Part shown: piece by piece, positions 6,712 to 13,870 of the stretch | Numbering within the stretch: the first letter of the stretch is position 1 | Layout of the letters: each line of letters starts with the position of its first letter | DNA from: Acidobacteriota bacterium | GTDB taxonomy: Bacteria; Acidobacteriota; Terriglobia; Acidiferrales; UBA7541 | Reading direction: 5' to 3' | NCBI GenBank assembly: GCA_013287135.1 | Contig: JABDEK010000013.1 | Span: 1-38,549, forward strand | DNA length: 38,549 bases | Made by a program: the position numbers and the translations under genes | Notes under the pieces: generated by a model | The model's database searches: none | What the model saw: only the letters and a program-made list of their open reading frames with translations | Told to the model about the DNA's origin: nothing

Positions 6712-7479
6712 ATGACTGCACTCCGAAACAAAACTGCGCTTGTGACGGGCGCATCAAGAGGAATAGGCCGCGCGACGGCAGTGGCCCTTGCTGAGGCCGA
6801 GGCGCACGTCCTGGTTCATTATGGCCGCTCCGCACAGGAAGCAAAATCTCTGGTCGACGACATCCGTGCGAAAGGGGGACGCGCAGATGCGATCAGGGCG
6901 GACTTGGGAACTCCAGAGGGCGCAACACTGTTGGCTAAAGAAGTTCGCTCGATCGTCGGCGAGCGATTGGATGTGCTGGTGTTCAACGCCGGAATTTCCA
7001 AGGCCGCAACCATCAAAGACCATTCAGTGGAAGACTTCGACAATCTTTTTGCAACGAATGTAAGAAGTCCGTTTTTTCTGCTGCAGCAACTCCTGCCCGT
7101 CCTGGTCGAGGGCTCCAACATCATTGTGATCTCTTCTCTTGGAGCTCGCGCCGTGGTTGGCACGCCCGATTTGGACAAGCCTTCAATCCTTGCCTACGCG
7201 GCAACCAAGGGAGCACTTGAGACCCTTGTAAAATACTGGGCTGGGATTCTCGGCCCGCGGGGCATTCGCGTAAACGCAGTCGCGCCGGGCGGGATTGACA
7301 CTGACATGTCGAATTTTTTGAAGACCGAGGCCGGGCGGAACGTCGTCCTTGGAATGCAGGCCTTGAAGCGAATTGGTAAGCCGGAAGATGTTGCGGATGT
7401 AGTCGCCTTCCTGGCGTCAGACGCAGCCCGGTGGATCACGGGAGCGAGTATCCCGGTCGACGGTGGCTCGAAGCTCTGA
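6712..7479 (+). CDS. Short-chain dehydrogenase/reductase (SDR)
   Basis: This 255-residue classical SDR has a Rossmann cofactor motif TGASRGIG at residues 12-19, NAG near residue 92, a catalytic Ser in ISSLGARA, YAATK near residues 162-166, and a C-terminal GASIPVDGG. These elements give an NAD(P)H-dependent oxidoreductase of the FabG-like type acting on an unknown carbonyl or alcohol. HYGRS after the second beta strand suggests a preference for NADPH. The ribosome binding site AAGGAGAGG lies just before ATG, and the gene starts 15 bases after the flavoprotein, so the two are probably co-transcribed. The family is certain and the substrate is not. Confidence 0.93.
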   Translation: MTALRNKTALVTGASRGIGRATAVALAEAEAHVLVHYGRSAQEAKSLVDDIRAKGGRADAIRADLGTPEGATLLAKEVRSIVGERLDVLVFNAGISKAATIKDHSVEDFDNLFATNVRSPFFLLQQLLPVLVEGSNIIVISSLGARAVVGTPDLDKPSILAYAATKGALETLVKYWAGILGPRGIRVNAVAPGGIDTDMSNFLKTEAGRNVVLGMQALKRIGKPEDVADVVAFLASDAARWITGASIPVDGGSKL

Positions 7480-7539
7480 GGACTTGGCGCCTACTCGGCG
7501 TCAGCCGGAATTGCCTTGGACAAAAAGGAGGTACGGCAA

Positions 7540-7971
7540 ATGGTAATGAAAGTGGTGAACGGGAAGACCGAATCGAAGAATAAGGAGCTTGTCCTCGAAG
7601 CCTTTGACACGTTGTTTAACAAGCGCGACTACGCTGCTGCTGAGAAATTCTGGTCGCCCCAGTACATCCAACACAGTGCTCACATCGCGCCGGGACGTGA
7701 AGGTCTCTTCAATCTCATCAGGAGCCTTCCGCCAACACTCAAATACGAGCCAGGAACGATCGTGGCCGAAGGAGATTTCGTGATCGTGCACGGGCGATTC
7801 TCGGATTTCGGCCTTCCCGTGAACTGGATTGCGGCGGACATCGTTCGCATCAAGGATGGCGTTCTGGTCGAGCATTGGGATGTGATCCAAGACGAGGCCA
7901 CACGAGAACATTCAAAGAGTGGTCACCCCATGTTCGGCGGCACGTTCCCGACCTATGCGCGCGCCCGATAA
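7540..7971 (+). CDS. SnoaL-like (NTF2-fold) protein
   Basis: This protein of about 143 residues has the SnoaL/polyketide-cyclase-like pattern: NKELVLEAFDTLFNKRDYAAAEKFWSP, then YIQHSAHIAPGREGL, and a C-terminal half with DIVRIKDGVLVEHWDVIQ. Such proteins form alpha+beta barrels that bind or isomerise small hydrophobic molecules. Many act as accessory enzymes next to SDRs. A TTG at 7516 opens the frame earlier, but AAGGAGG at 7525-7531 falls eight bases before the ATG at 7540, so the shorter start is chosen. It follows the SDR in the same direction and probably belongs to the same transcript. Confidence 0.85.
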   Translation: MVMKVVNGKTESKNKELVLEAFDTLFNKRDYAAAEKFWSPQYIQHSAHIAPGREGLFNLIRSLPPTLKYEPGTIVAEGDFVIVHGRFSDFGLPVNWIAADIVRIKDGVLVEHWDVIQDEATREHSKSGHPMFGGTFPTYARAR

Positions 7972-7978
7972 ATACTAC

Positions 7979-7996
7979 CGTTCCTCGCACGGAACG
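7979..7996. other. Inverted repeat after the SnoaL-like gene
   Basis: CGTTCC-TCGCAC-GGAACG can form a 6-bp hairpin with a 6-base loop eight bases after the stop codon. There is no T-run, so it may be a weak terminator or a protein-binding dyad. Confidence 0.3.
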
Positions 7997-8030
7997 CCTA
8001 CCAATCTTTTGCAAGAAAGCCTGCAACCAA

Positions 8031-8051
8031 ATGTGACTCTTAACATCACAT
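8031..8051. promoter_or_regulatory. Putative Rrf2 operator
   Basis: ATGTGA-N9-TCACAT is a perfect 6-bp inverted repeat 17 bases upstream of the Rrf2-family gene. Its size suits a winged-helix dimer such as Rrf2, and the position is appropriate for autoregulation. The 9-base spacing differs from the 6-base spacing of CRP sites. Confidence 0.4.
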
Positions 8052-8068
8052 ATTGAGAGAGGCGCCTG

Positions 8069-8497
8069 ATGTCAGTGAAGAGCGTCCAATTTGCCGTCGC
8101 CACGCACCTCATGGCTGCGCTCGGGATTTACCCTGGCGGGGAGGTCGGCTCGGCGACTTTGGCTGAGAGCGTAAAGGCGAATCGCACCTTCGTTCGGAAG
8201 TCCCTGTCGAAGCTTTCCAAGGCGGGCTTGGTTTTGACAACGCGCGGAAAAAGCGGAGCAAGCGTACTTGCGCGACCTCCCAAACGGATCACGCTGTTAG
8301 ATATATACCGTGCTAGCGGAGCGCCGCCGGCGTTTGCCATTCATTCGTATCCGGTGGAAAAGAGGTGCCCGGTCAGTTGTAACCTCAAGGAATGCATGTC
8401 AGCGGTCCTTTCTCAAGCTCAGAAGAGTTTCGAGAAGTCGCTGGCGAACATAACGCTAGCGGACTTTATTAGACAGATTCGAGCAAAGGGACACTGA
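8069..8497 (+). CDS. Rrf2-family transcriptional regulator
   Basis: This 142-residue regulator has an N-terminal winged helix (about residues 1-70) with VQFAVATHLM, TLAESVKANRTFVRKSLSKLSKAGL and a wing GKSGASVLARPP, followed by the Rrf2 dimerisation helix ITLLDIYRA. Three cysteines (100, 104, 109) form C-x3-C-x4-C. IscR and NsrR use three cysteines with wider spacing for an Fe-S cluster, so this group could hold a cluster or act as a thiol switch. The C-terminal SLANITLADF resembles the YwnA branch, which senses redox or electrophile stress. It probably controls the downstream gene at 8562 and itself. GAGAGAGG precedes the ATG. Confidence 0.87.
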   Translation: MSVKSVQFAVATHLMAALGIYPGGEVGSATLAESVKANRTFVRKSLSKLSKAGLVLTTRGKSGASVLARPPKRITLLDIYRASGAPPAFAIHSYPVEKRCPVSCNLKECMSAVLSQAQKSFEKSLANITLADFIRQIRAKGH

Positions 8498-8561
8498 TTT
8501 TTTTTGATTTTAATTGTGCAGATAATAAGAACCAATACATCCGATAAAGGAGGTAGTAGCC

Positions 8562-9479
8562 ATGGGTTCACCCGTGGATTTGAAGGCCATGTACGTAATC
8601 TTGGGCGCGAGCGGAAACACCGGATCGATCATCGCGAATTCGCTGCAATTGAATGGCAAGAATGTTCGGGTAATGGGGCGGGACGCGGGGCGACTGCAGC
8701 GCTTCGTACGTAAAGGCGCCGAAGCGTTCACGGCCGACCTGAGCGATGCGGCTGCGCTCACGAAAGCCTTTAGGGGAGCGCGCGCGGCATACTTGATGTT
8801 GCCGCCGATCACCTCCCGGGAAGACCAGGAGCGGGAGAGCGATGCGATCGCGAAAGCGGTGAAGGAGTCAGGGCTGCTCTACGCGGTGAACTTGAGCAGC
8901 TACGGCGCGCATGTTGCGGAAGGCACCGGCCCAATCGCGGGGCTGCACTCTTCGGAGGAAAAACTTAACGCGATCAGCGGTTTGAACGTTCTGCACCTGC
9001 GCGCCGCGTATTTCATGGAGAACAATCTGGCGGCGATAGACACGATTCAAGGGATGGGAATGTTCGGACATGCGCTGCTACCGGACTTGAAGATGCCGAT
9101 GATCGCGACGCGCGACGTGGGGACCTACGCCGGGGAGCGGCTGCTGGAATTGGATTTTCTCGGTAAACAAGCGCGCGAGCTTCTTGGCGAGCGCGACTTG
9201 TCGATGGCGGAAGCGACCGCGGTGATTGGACGCGCCATCGGCAAACCGGATCTGCGTTACGTGCAGTTTCCGTATGAGCAGGTGCAGCAGGTGTTGACGA
9301 AAATGGGTTTCCCGCCGAAGAAAGCGGCGGTGTACATCGAGATGTTCAAGGCCGTCAACGCAGGAGTCATCGCTGCGCAGGAGCCGCGTTCGCCGGAGAA
9401 CAGCACGCCGACGTCGTTCGAAAAATTTGTGCAGGATGTCTTTGCGCCTGCGTATCACCGGAAGGCTTCCGCCGCTTAG
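8562..9479 (+). CDS. NmrA-like NAD(P)-binding protein (atypical SDR)
   Basis: This 305-residue protein opens with YVILGASGNTGSIIANSL, the GxxGxxG-type Rossmann motif of the atypical SDR/NmrA group. VRVMGRD follows, with an Arg at the end of beta-2 that fits NADP binding, and then AYLMLPP. The members act as redox sensors or quinone oxidoreductases (QOR2 type) and lack the usual YxxxK pair. AAAGGAGG is followed by ATG at 8562; an internal ATG at 8589 is a weaker choice. It lies directly after the Rrf2 regulator, and such Rrf2-NmrA pairs suggest sensing of quinone or thiol stress. That functional reading is an inference. Confidence 0.85.
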   Translation: MGSPVDLKAMYVILGASGNTGSIIANSLQLNGKNVRVMGRDAGRLQRFVRKGAEAFTADLSDAAALTKAFRGARAAYLMLPPITSREDQERESDAIAKAVKESGLLYAVNLSSYGAHVAEGTGPIAGLHSSEEKLNAISGLNVLHLRAAYFMENNLAAIDTIQGMGMFGHALLPDLKMPMIATRDVGTYAGERLLELDFLGKQARELLGERDLSMAEATAVIGRAIGKPDLRYVQFPYEQVQQVLTKMGFPPKKAAVYIEMFKAVNAGVIAAQEPRSPENSTPTSFEKFVQDVFAPAYHRKASAA

Positions 9480-9571
9480 GCTCAGCTCCCAACTGGCACC
9501 GGTTCCGTGTGTTTGCAGGCGAGAATTTCGAAAGTCAGCTTTCTGAAAATTGTCGACACGGAGAACTAGTC

Positions 9572-10159
9572 ATGAATGGAACCGTTTCTGAGAAAAGAGA
9601 GTTTTCCAAGCGCGATACGGGACCGAGTACTTACCGGGGCATCGTGACGGGAAACGCAAATGGGAAGGCGATCGTTCAAAGCGACGAACTGTTGCCAGCC
9701 TATGAGTTCAAGACTGTTCCCGGCTACGAGCACACACTCATCTGGGTAAACGCGGCGACGCCGGTTCTCAACAAGGAGCAACGGTTCGACAGCTATCCCG
9801 ACTCGGTTGTTCCGGGACCTGGCGGCACGAGCCTGCACTTCGTGACGTTTCCGCCCGGCTCGGTCTTCGCGGATCCGTCTTTCGATGGCGAGGCCGCACG
9901 AAACGAAGCATTAGTTCGTCTGAGGGGATTAGCCGACCACTTCGAAAAAGAAGATCCTGCGATGCACAAGACAAATACCGTGGACTACTCAATTGTCTAC
10001 GACGGAGAGATTTGGCTGGAGTTGGACGACGGCGAGACTCTGCATTTGAAGCGCGGCGACGTGGTCGTGCAAAACGGTACGCGGCACGCATGGAGAAACA
10101 AAGGCATCAAGCCCGTCACGATGCTCTTTTTCCTGAATGGCGCGAGAGAAAAACAATGA
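9572..10159 (+). CDS. Cupin-domain protein
   Basis: This protein of about 195 residues has a C-terminal cupin barrel. The first motif region is TVDYSIVYDGEIWLELDDGE and the second is LKRGDVVVQNGTRHAWRNKG, with a metal-ligand-like His in motif 2; in motif 1 the usual histidines are replaced (VDYSIV). The N-terminal half, with GYEHTLIWVNAATPV, probably adds a second partial barrel. GGAG at 9560-9563 places the start at ATG 9572; a longer GTG start at 9509 is less likely. The stop overlaps the next start in ATGA (10156-10159), which implies translational coupling with the SDR. It may be a small-molecule binder or isomerase acting with that SDR. Confidence 0.85.
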   Translation: MNGTVSEKREFSKRDTGPSTYRGIVTGNANGKAIVQSDELLPAYEFKTVPGYEHTLIWVNAATPVLNKEQRFDSYPDSVVPGPGGTSLHFVTFPPGSVFADPSFDGEAARNEALVRLRGLADHFEKEDPAMHKTNTVDYSIVYDGEIWLELDDGETLHLKRGDVVVQNGTRHAWRNKGIKPVTMLFFLNGAREKQ

Positions 10160-10893
10160 CCAAAAAACTCGGGGGCAAGACTGCCGTCATCACCGGCGGG
10201 ACGGAAGGGATTGGGTTAGCTACGGCAAAGCTTTTCGTCAAAGAAGGTGCCTATGTCTTCATCACGGGCCGCCGCCGGAAGGAGCTCGACGAGGCCGTGC
10301 ACGCAATCGGCGCCAACGTTTCTGGAGTTCAGGGCGACGTTGCCCAATTGGCTGACCTCGATCGTCTCTACGATACCGTCTCAAAGGTGAAGGGGGGGCG
10401 AATCGACATTGTTTTCGCCAACGCCGGCGTTGGCGAGTTTGCTCCGTTGGGGGGCATCTCGGAGGAGCATTTCGACAAACTCTTCAACATCAATGTAAGG
10501 GGAACGCTGTTCACAGTGCAAAAGGCTTTACCACTGCTGAAGGATGGCGGCTCTATCATTCTCAACGGTTCTGTCGCCAGTGTTAAGGGTACTGGCGCCT
10601 TCGGCGTCTACGCCGCGAGTAAGGCTGCCCTTCGCTCTTTCGTGCGAACTTGGACTACAGAGCTGAAGGACCGTCATATCCGCTCAAACGTTGTTAGCCC
10701 GGGTCCGATCAATACGCCGCTGGCGAATCGGCAATCTGCCGGCTTGCTTGCGCCTATTGTGTCCACCATTCCGATGGGCCGTATGGGCGAACCGGACGAA
10801 GTTGCTAAGGCGGCGTTGTTTCTCGCTTCGGATGACTCCAGCTTCATCACGGGCATCGAGCTTTTCGTTGACGGCGGCAGAGCGCAGATTTAA
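10156..10893 (+). CDS. Short-chain dehydrogenase/reductase (SDR), second copy
   Basis: This 245-residue classical SDR has TGGTEGIG at residues 13-20, ITGRR after beta-2 (favouring NADPH), NAGVG, a Ser in NGSVASVKG and YAASK at residues 152-156. It ends with GIELFVDGG. It starts inside the cupin stop (ATGA), so the two are translationally coupled. It is not a close duplicate of the SDR at 6712. The long reading frame that begins at 10012 overlaps the cupin in another frame and is not used. Confidence 0.94.
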   Translation: MTKKLGGKTAVITGGTEGIGLATAKLFVKEGAYVFITGRRRKELDEAVHAIGANVSGVQGDVAQLADLDRLYDTVSKVKGGRIDIVFANAGVGEFAPLGGISEEHFDKLFNINVRGTLFTVQKALPLLKDGGSIILNGSVASVKGTGAFGVYAASKAALRSFVRTWTTELKDRHIRSNVVSPGPINTPLANRQSAGLLAPIVSTIPMGRMGEPDEVAKAALFLASDDSSFITGIELFVDGGRAQI

Positions 10894-10925
10894 CCGCCAG
10901 ACCTATGGAAAGGGCGGCTTTTTTT
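10894..10925 (+). terminator. Putative intrinsic terminator
   Basis: CCGCC (10894-10898) and GGCGG (10913-10917) can pair around a 14-base loop, and a run of seven T follows at once. The stem is short, so the strength is uncertain. It sits directly after the SDR stop codon and would separate the cupin-SDR pair from the gene at 11002. Confidence 0.5.
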
Positions 10926-10929
10926 GCGG

Positions 10930-10949
10930 GACCCCGCCGTTGCGGGGTC
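10930..10949. other. Perfect GC-rich hairpin
   Basis: GACCCCGC-CGTT-GCGGGGTC is an 8-bp perfect stem with a 4-base loop, just after the terminator-like element. It may act as a second stem of the terminator or a structure in the leader of the gene at 11002. No T-run follows. Confidence 0.45.
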
Positions 10950-11001
10950 GAAGGTTCTGAAGGAAGTCGAGAATTCGCTGTGGCTCAGAGGAGGGGTCTC
11001 G

Positions 11002-11529
11002 ATGATCGAGAACTTTGGACTTGTCTCAACCGATCGCCTCGCTGGCGATCGGTACACAAGCTTGCAACGTCTGGAGAATGCCTTAAACCAGGCCATCGCC
11101 CAGGCAGAAATCAGCGAGAGCTACGAGGAATATCTTGAGATCTTCGATGCGTTTTACGCTGACGACATTGCGGTGACTAGCGACACCCTGCAGGAGCCGA
11201 TTCGAGGAAAGACAAGAGTCCGCGCACTTCTGGCCAACTTCCTTGCGCCGCTTCATATAATGGCCGAAATTGGTGGCTTGCTCGTATCCATCCGACAAGC
11301 TGCGATTCCTGGAGATGTCGTCGCGGAGACCCATTCCGCCTGGACCCTTGAATTGATCGGAGTATCAGGCAACACCTGCAAAGTAAGCTGGCGTGTTCTT
11401 CGAAAGTGGCACGGTTCACTCGTCAGCTATGAGCATCATTATGACTACGGGCAAAGGGGCGGCCCGCTTACATCGAAGGACTTGTATTTTGATGCAGCTA
11501 GTCCTCCTGCAAGGAAGCGAGCCTCATAG
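11002..11529 (+). CDS. SnoaL/NTF2-like protein, second copy
   Basis: This protein of about 175 residues is likely an NTF2-fold protein, with RLENALNQAIAQAE, YEEYLEIFDAFYADDIAVTS and REPIRGKTRVRALLANFLAPLH-type features at the N-terminus, and a later HSAWTLELIG strand. Members bind small molecules or act as isomerases. The ATG at 11002 is chosen because AGAGGAGGGG lies immediately upstream. A longer frame from 10924 would run through the terminator and hairpin region. The match to SnoaL is weaker than for the gene at 7540. Confidence 0.65.
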   Translation: MIENFGLVSTDRLAGDRYTSLQRLENALNQAIAQAEISESYEEYLEIFDAFYADDIAVTSDTLQEPIRGKTRVRALLANFLAPLHIMAEIGGLLVSIRQAAIPGDVVAETHSAWTLELIGVSGNTCKVSWRVLRKWHGSLVSYEHHYDYGQRGGPLTSKDLYFDAASPPARKRAS

Positions 11530-11592
11530 GACACGATTCGATCTGAGCACCTCGATATTCAGAACAAGCTTGCCCGAGGAAAGGTGAAGACA

Positions 11593-12081
11593 ATGATTTC
11601 AGAGGCTTCGTTTATTGATGTAGCGCTTCGAAGTTGGAAGAATAACGTGGACCGCGCGGGTACTTTTTTCAGTGCTCTATCTCAGGAGGAGCTTCAAAGA
11701 GAAATTGCCCCTGGGAAGAACAGACTGATTTACCTCTGGGGCCATCTGGCGGCGGTCAACGATCGCATGGTGGCAATTCTGGGATTCGGCGAGAGACTTC
11801 ATCCAGAGCTCGACGCGATGTTTGTGTCAAATCCCGACAAGACGGTAGATCTGACGCTTTCCCCAGAGAAGTTGAAGCATATATGGGACGAGGTCAACGA
11901 AAGGCTATGGACGGGAATTTGCAACCTATCGCCTTCGGAATGGCTGCAGAAACATACGGCGGTGTCGGACGCGGATTTCATTCGGGAGCCTCACCGCAAC
12001 CGTTTCGCCGTTTTGCTGGGCAGGACAGCGCATCTCGCCTACCACTTCGGACAAGCTGTCCTCGCGAAGCATGAATCGTAG
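11593..12081 (+). CDS. DinB-superfamily protein
   Basis: This 162-residue protein appears to be a four-helix-bundle DinB/YfiT-type protein. Metal-ligand-like histidines occur in YLWGHLAAVNDRM (about residues 50-62) and in RTAHLAYHFGQAV near the C-terminus, in the usual places for the His triad. DinB proteins are often metal-dependent thiol transferases (for example bacillithiol or mycothiol S-transferases) or have unknown roles. Here it closes the cluster of putative detoxification genes. AGGAAAGG lies ahead of ATG 11593; GTG at 11584 is an alternative start nine bases upstream. Confidence 0.8.
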   Translation: MISEASFIDVALRSWKNNVDRAGTFFSALSQEELQREIAPGKNRLIYLWGHLAAVNDRMVAILGFGERLHPELDAMFVSNPDKTVDLTLSPEKLKHIWDEVNERLWTGICNLSPSEWLQKHTAVSDADFIREPHRNRFAVLLGRTAHLAYHFGQAVLAKHES

Positions 12082-12281
12082 AAGTGGGACGAGTGGTATT
12101 CGTTACAAAATTTTCGTGGCTTCAGATGGGCAGCCCGATCAAACCAGTATTTCCTTTTTTGTGTTGTCGATGTAACTAAGAGTCGCTCAGGGCCTGCTTC
12201 GAGCCCTTCTGTGCAGTATGGGCCGCCGCGGTGAGATTGCTGCGTTCCGTGGTCGTACGGGCGATGATACATGGGCCGTTT
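12082..12281. other. Intergenic region after the DinB gene
   Basis: No ORF with recognisable features, repeat or structured terminator was seen in this stretch. It precedes a minus-strand zinc-ribbon-like ORF. Confidence 0.4.
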
Positions 12282-12497
12282 TCACAGCGTCTTCGCGGAC
12301 TGCTGGACACCGAAATAAAAACGATAGTGGTTTCGACAGCCGGGATTGAAGCGCTTGCGACAAGCCGGACATAGGAATTCGCAATTCATGTACGGATCTA
12401 TACTTAGCTCCGTACCGCAGACACCACAAAGTATTGCCTTTTGGTTCCATTCGCTTTTCTGGCCAGACCTCAATCCGGTGATCGGCGAGCGCATCAT
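12282..12497 (-). CDS. Small putative zinc-ribbon protein
   Basis: This 71-residue ORF carries a regular Cys pattern: CGVC, then MNCEF, LCPACRKRFNPGC and a following HYRFYF. Two CxxC pairs about 20 residues apart are what a zinc ribbon looks like. Support for expression is poor: there is no Shine-Dalgarno sequence before the two start codons at 12497-12492, and the frame stays open upstream, overlapping the msrA remnant in antisense. An adjacent frame also has Cys/His (WCLLCVQDCHDAL), so the ORF may be a frameshifted remnant of a longer zinc protein. Confidence 0.35.
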   Translation of the reverse strand: MMRSPITGLRSGQKSEWNQKAILCGVCGTELSIDPYMNCEFLCPACRKRFNPGCRNHYRFYFGVQQSAKTL

Positions 12498-12550
12498 GAC
12501 AATCTTGCACGCATAATAGACACCACACCACTTCGTTTTAATCGTGCATC

Positions 12551-12766
12551 GCTCAGGCCTACATACAACAGCTCGATCAGGCCAAAGTTTTTTCGCAACC
12601 CATCGTGACCCAGATCGTTCCGTTCAAAGCTTTCTATCGCGCCGAAGACTACCACCAGAATTATGCCGCAGAGCATCCTAACAATCCCGACATCGCGACG
12701 TTCGACCTACCCAAGGTAAAAAATCTCCAGCAACAATTTCCTGGCCTCTATGTGGCCAAGCGCTAA
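12551..12766 (+). pseudogene. msrA: msrA remnant (C-terminal 71 codons of peptide-methionine (S)-S-oxide reductase)
   Basis: In this frame the product reads AQAYIQQLDQAKVFSQPIVTQ, then FYRAEDYHQNYAAEHPNN, DLPKV and QFPGLYVAKR before a TAA stop. That is the C-terminal third of MsrA, including the HxNYxxxHPxxP region. The catalytic N-terminal GCFW segment is absent, and no start codon or upstream domain is present before 12551. The piece therefore marks a truncation or recombination breakpoint. MsrA repairs oxidised methionine. The fragment is a relic and fits a recombined island border. Confidence 0.75.
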
Positions 12767-12940
12767 GTCTGGCGCTCGTGCACAACCTCACATTCACGGA
12801 TCTGTAGGAAGCTTCGCACGGCGGCGACAGGCGAAGTGCAGTGTTCTAAGTTATTTGCAGGGAATTGCTTGCAATCTGTGGGCCGGATACCTCGCCTTTG
12901 GGTAGGGCTAAAACGGCATGATCCTAGTGTGTCCCTGGGC
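12767..12940. other. Intergenic region
   Basis: This gap lies between the msrA remnant and the amidohydrolase stop. No gene, repeat or clear terminator was recognised. Confidence 0.4.
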
Positions 12941-13810
12941 CTAACTCGGTTGGTCGAGCTTCAATAGACGGACGGCATTTTGTTTCAGGATTAGCGGGCG
13001 GACCTCATCACGTATTTCAATTTTCGCGAAATCCGCGAGCCATCTATCCGGAGTGATTAGCGGATAGTCGGAACCAAAAAGAATTTTTTCTTTGAGCAGC
13101 GTGTTGGCGTACTGCACGAGCGTCGGCGAAAAATATTTCGGTGACCATCCTGAAAGATCGATGTAAACCTGCGGTTTATGCAAACAGATGGAGATCGCTT
13201 CGTCCTGCCAGGGAAATGACGGATGGGCCATGATGATCGGCATATCCGGGAAATCCACGGCCACGTCATCAATATCCATAGGATTGCCGAATTTCAACCG
13301 CACGCCTCCGCCTCCCGGCATTCCGGTGCCGATGCCGCTGTGCCCGGTGTGAAAGATCACAGGCATACGCGCTTCGGCGAGAACTTCGTAAAAGGGATAC
13401 GCGATGCGGTCGTTTGCGTGAAATTGCTGTATGGGCGGGTGCAGTTTGAATCCTCGAATTTTTCCACTGGAGATCAATCGGTGAGCTTCATTAACGGCTT
13501 CGGGGCCACGTGTGGGGTCCACGCTGGCGAATGCGATCATGATGTCGCTATTCGCAGAGGCCAGGGCGGCGACTTCATCGTTGGGAATTTGTTTTCTGCC
13601 GGTCAGTCGCTCATCAACCGAGAAAACCACGCAGGCGATTTTTCGCGAGCGGTAATATTCAGCGAGAGCGGGACCGCGCGGGGCGTCGCCCTTCGCGCCA
13701 AAATATTTGCGCGCGGCTTCATTTACCGAGTGGCCGCCGTCGGATTCAATGTGGACGTGCGTGTCGATGGCTACGAGAGCGTCGATGTCAAGCCTAACGG
13801 CAGAATTCAT
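12941..13810 (-). CDS. Amidohydrolase-2 family TIM-barrel metal-dependent hydrolase or decarboxylase
   Basis: This protein of about 289 residues belongs to the amidohydrolase-2/ACMSD-like family. The metal-binding signature is clear: IDTHVHIE (HxH) near the N-terminus, KLHPPIQ, FHTGHSG, AHPSFPW and LFGSDYPL with the late Asp. Relatives decarboxylate or hydrolyse aromatic-derived acids. It is 60 bases downstream of pcaG on the same strand, so a role in aromatic metabolism is likely. The ATG at 13810 is used; an upstream TTG at 13828 is possible, and neither has a strong ribosome binding site. The substrate is not determined by sequence alone. Confidence 0.85.
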   Translation of the reverse strand: MNSAVRLDIDALVAIDTHVHIESDGGHSVNEAARKYFGAKGDAPRGPALAEYYRSRKIACVVFSVDERLTGRKQIPNDEVAALASANSDIMIAFASVDPTRGPEAVNEAHRLISSGKIRGFKLHPPIQQFHANDRIAYPFYEVLAEARMPVIFHTGHSGIGTGMPGGGGVRLKFGNPMDIDDVAVDFPDMPIIMAHPSFPWQDEAISICLHKPQVYIDLSGWSPKYFSPTLVQYANTLLKEKILFGSDYPLITPDRWLADFAKIEIRDEVRPLILKQNAVRLLKLDQPS

Positions 13811-13870
13811 GTCGTTTTTTGCAAGCAACGGCCAAAATTGCTCACAATTCCTTCCCTAAGAATTTTTGAA

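Noticed and set aside
8031..8051. CRP-like site TGTGA...TCACA
   Set aside because: The half sites are 9 bases apart, where CRP needs 6. The dyad is better read as an Rrf2 or unknown site.
10012..10155. Upstream extension of the second SDR
   Set aside because: It overlaps the cupin coding region in another frame. The ATGA overlap at 10156 gives the standard SDR start.
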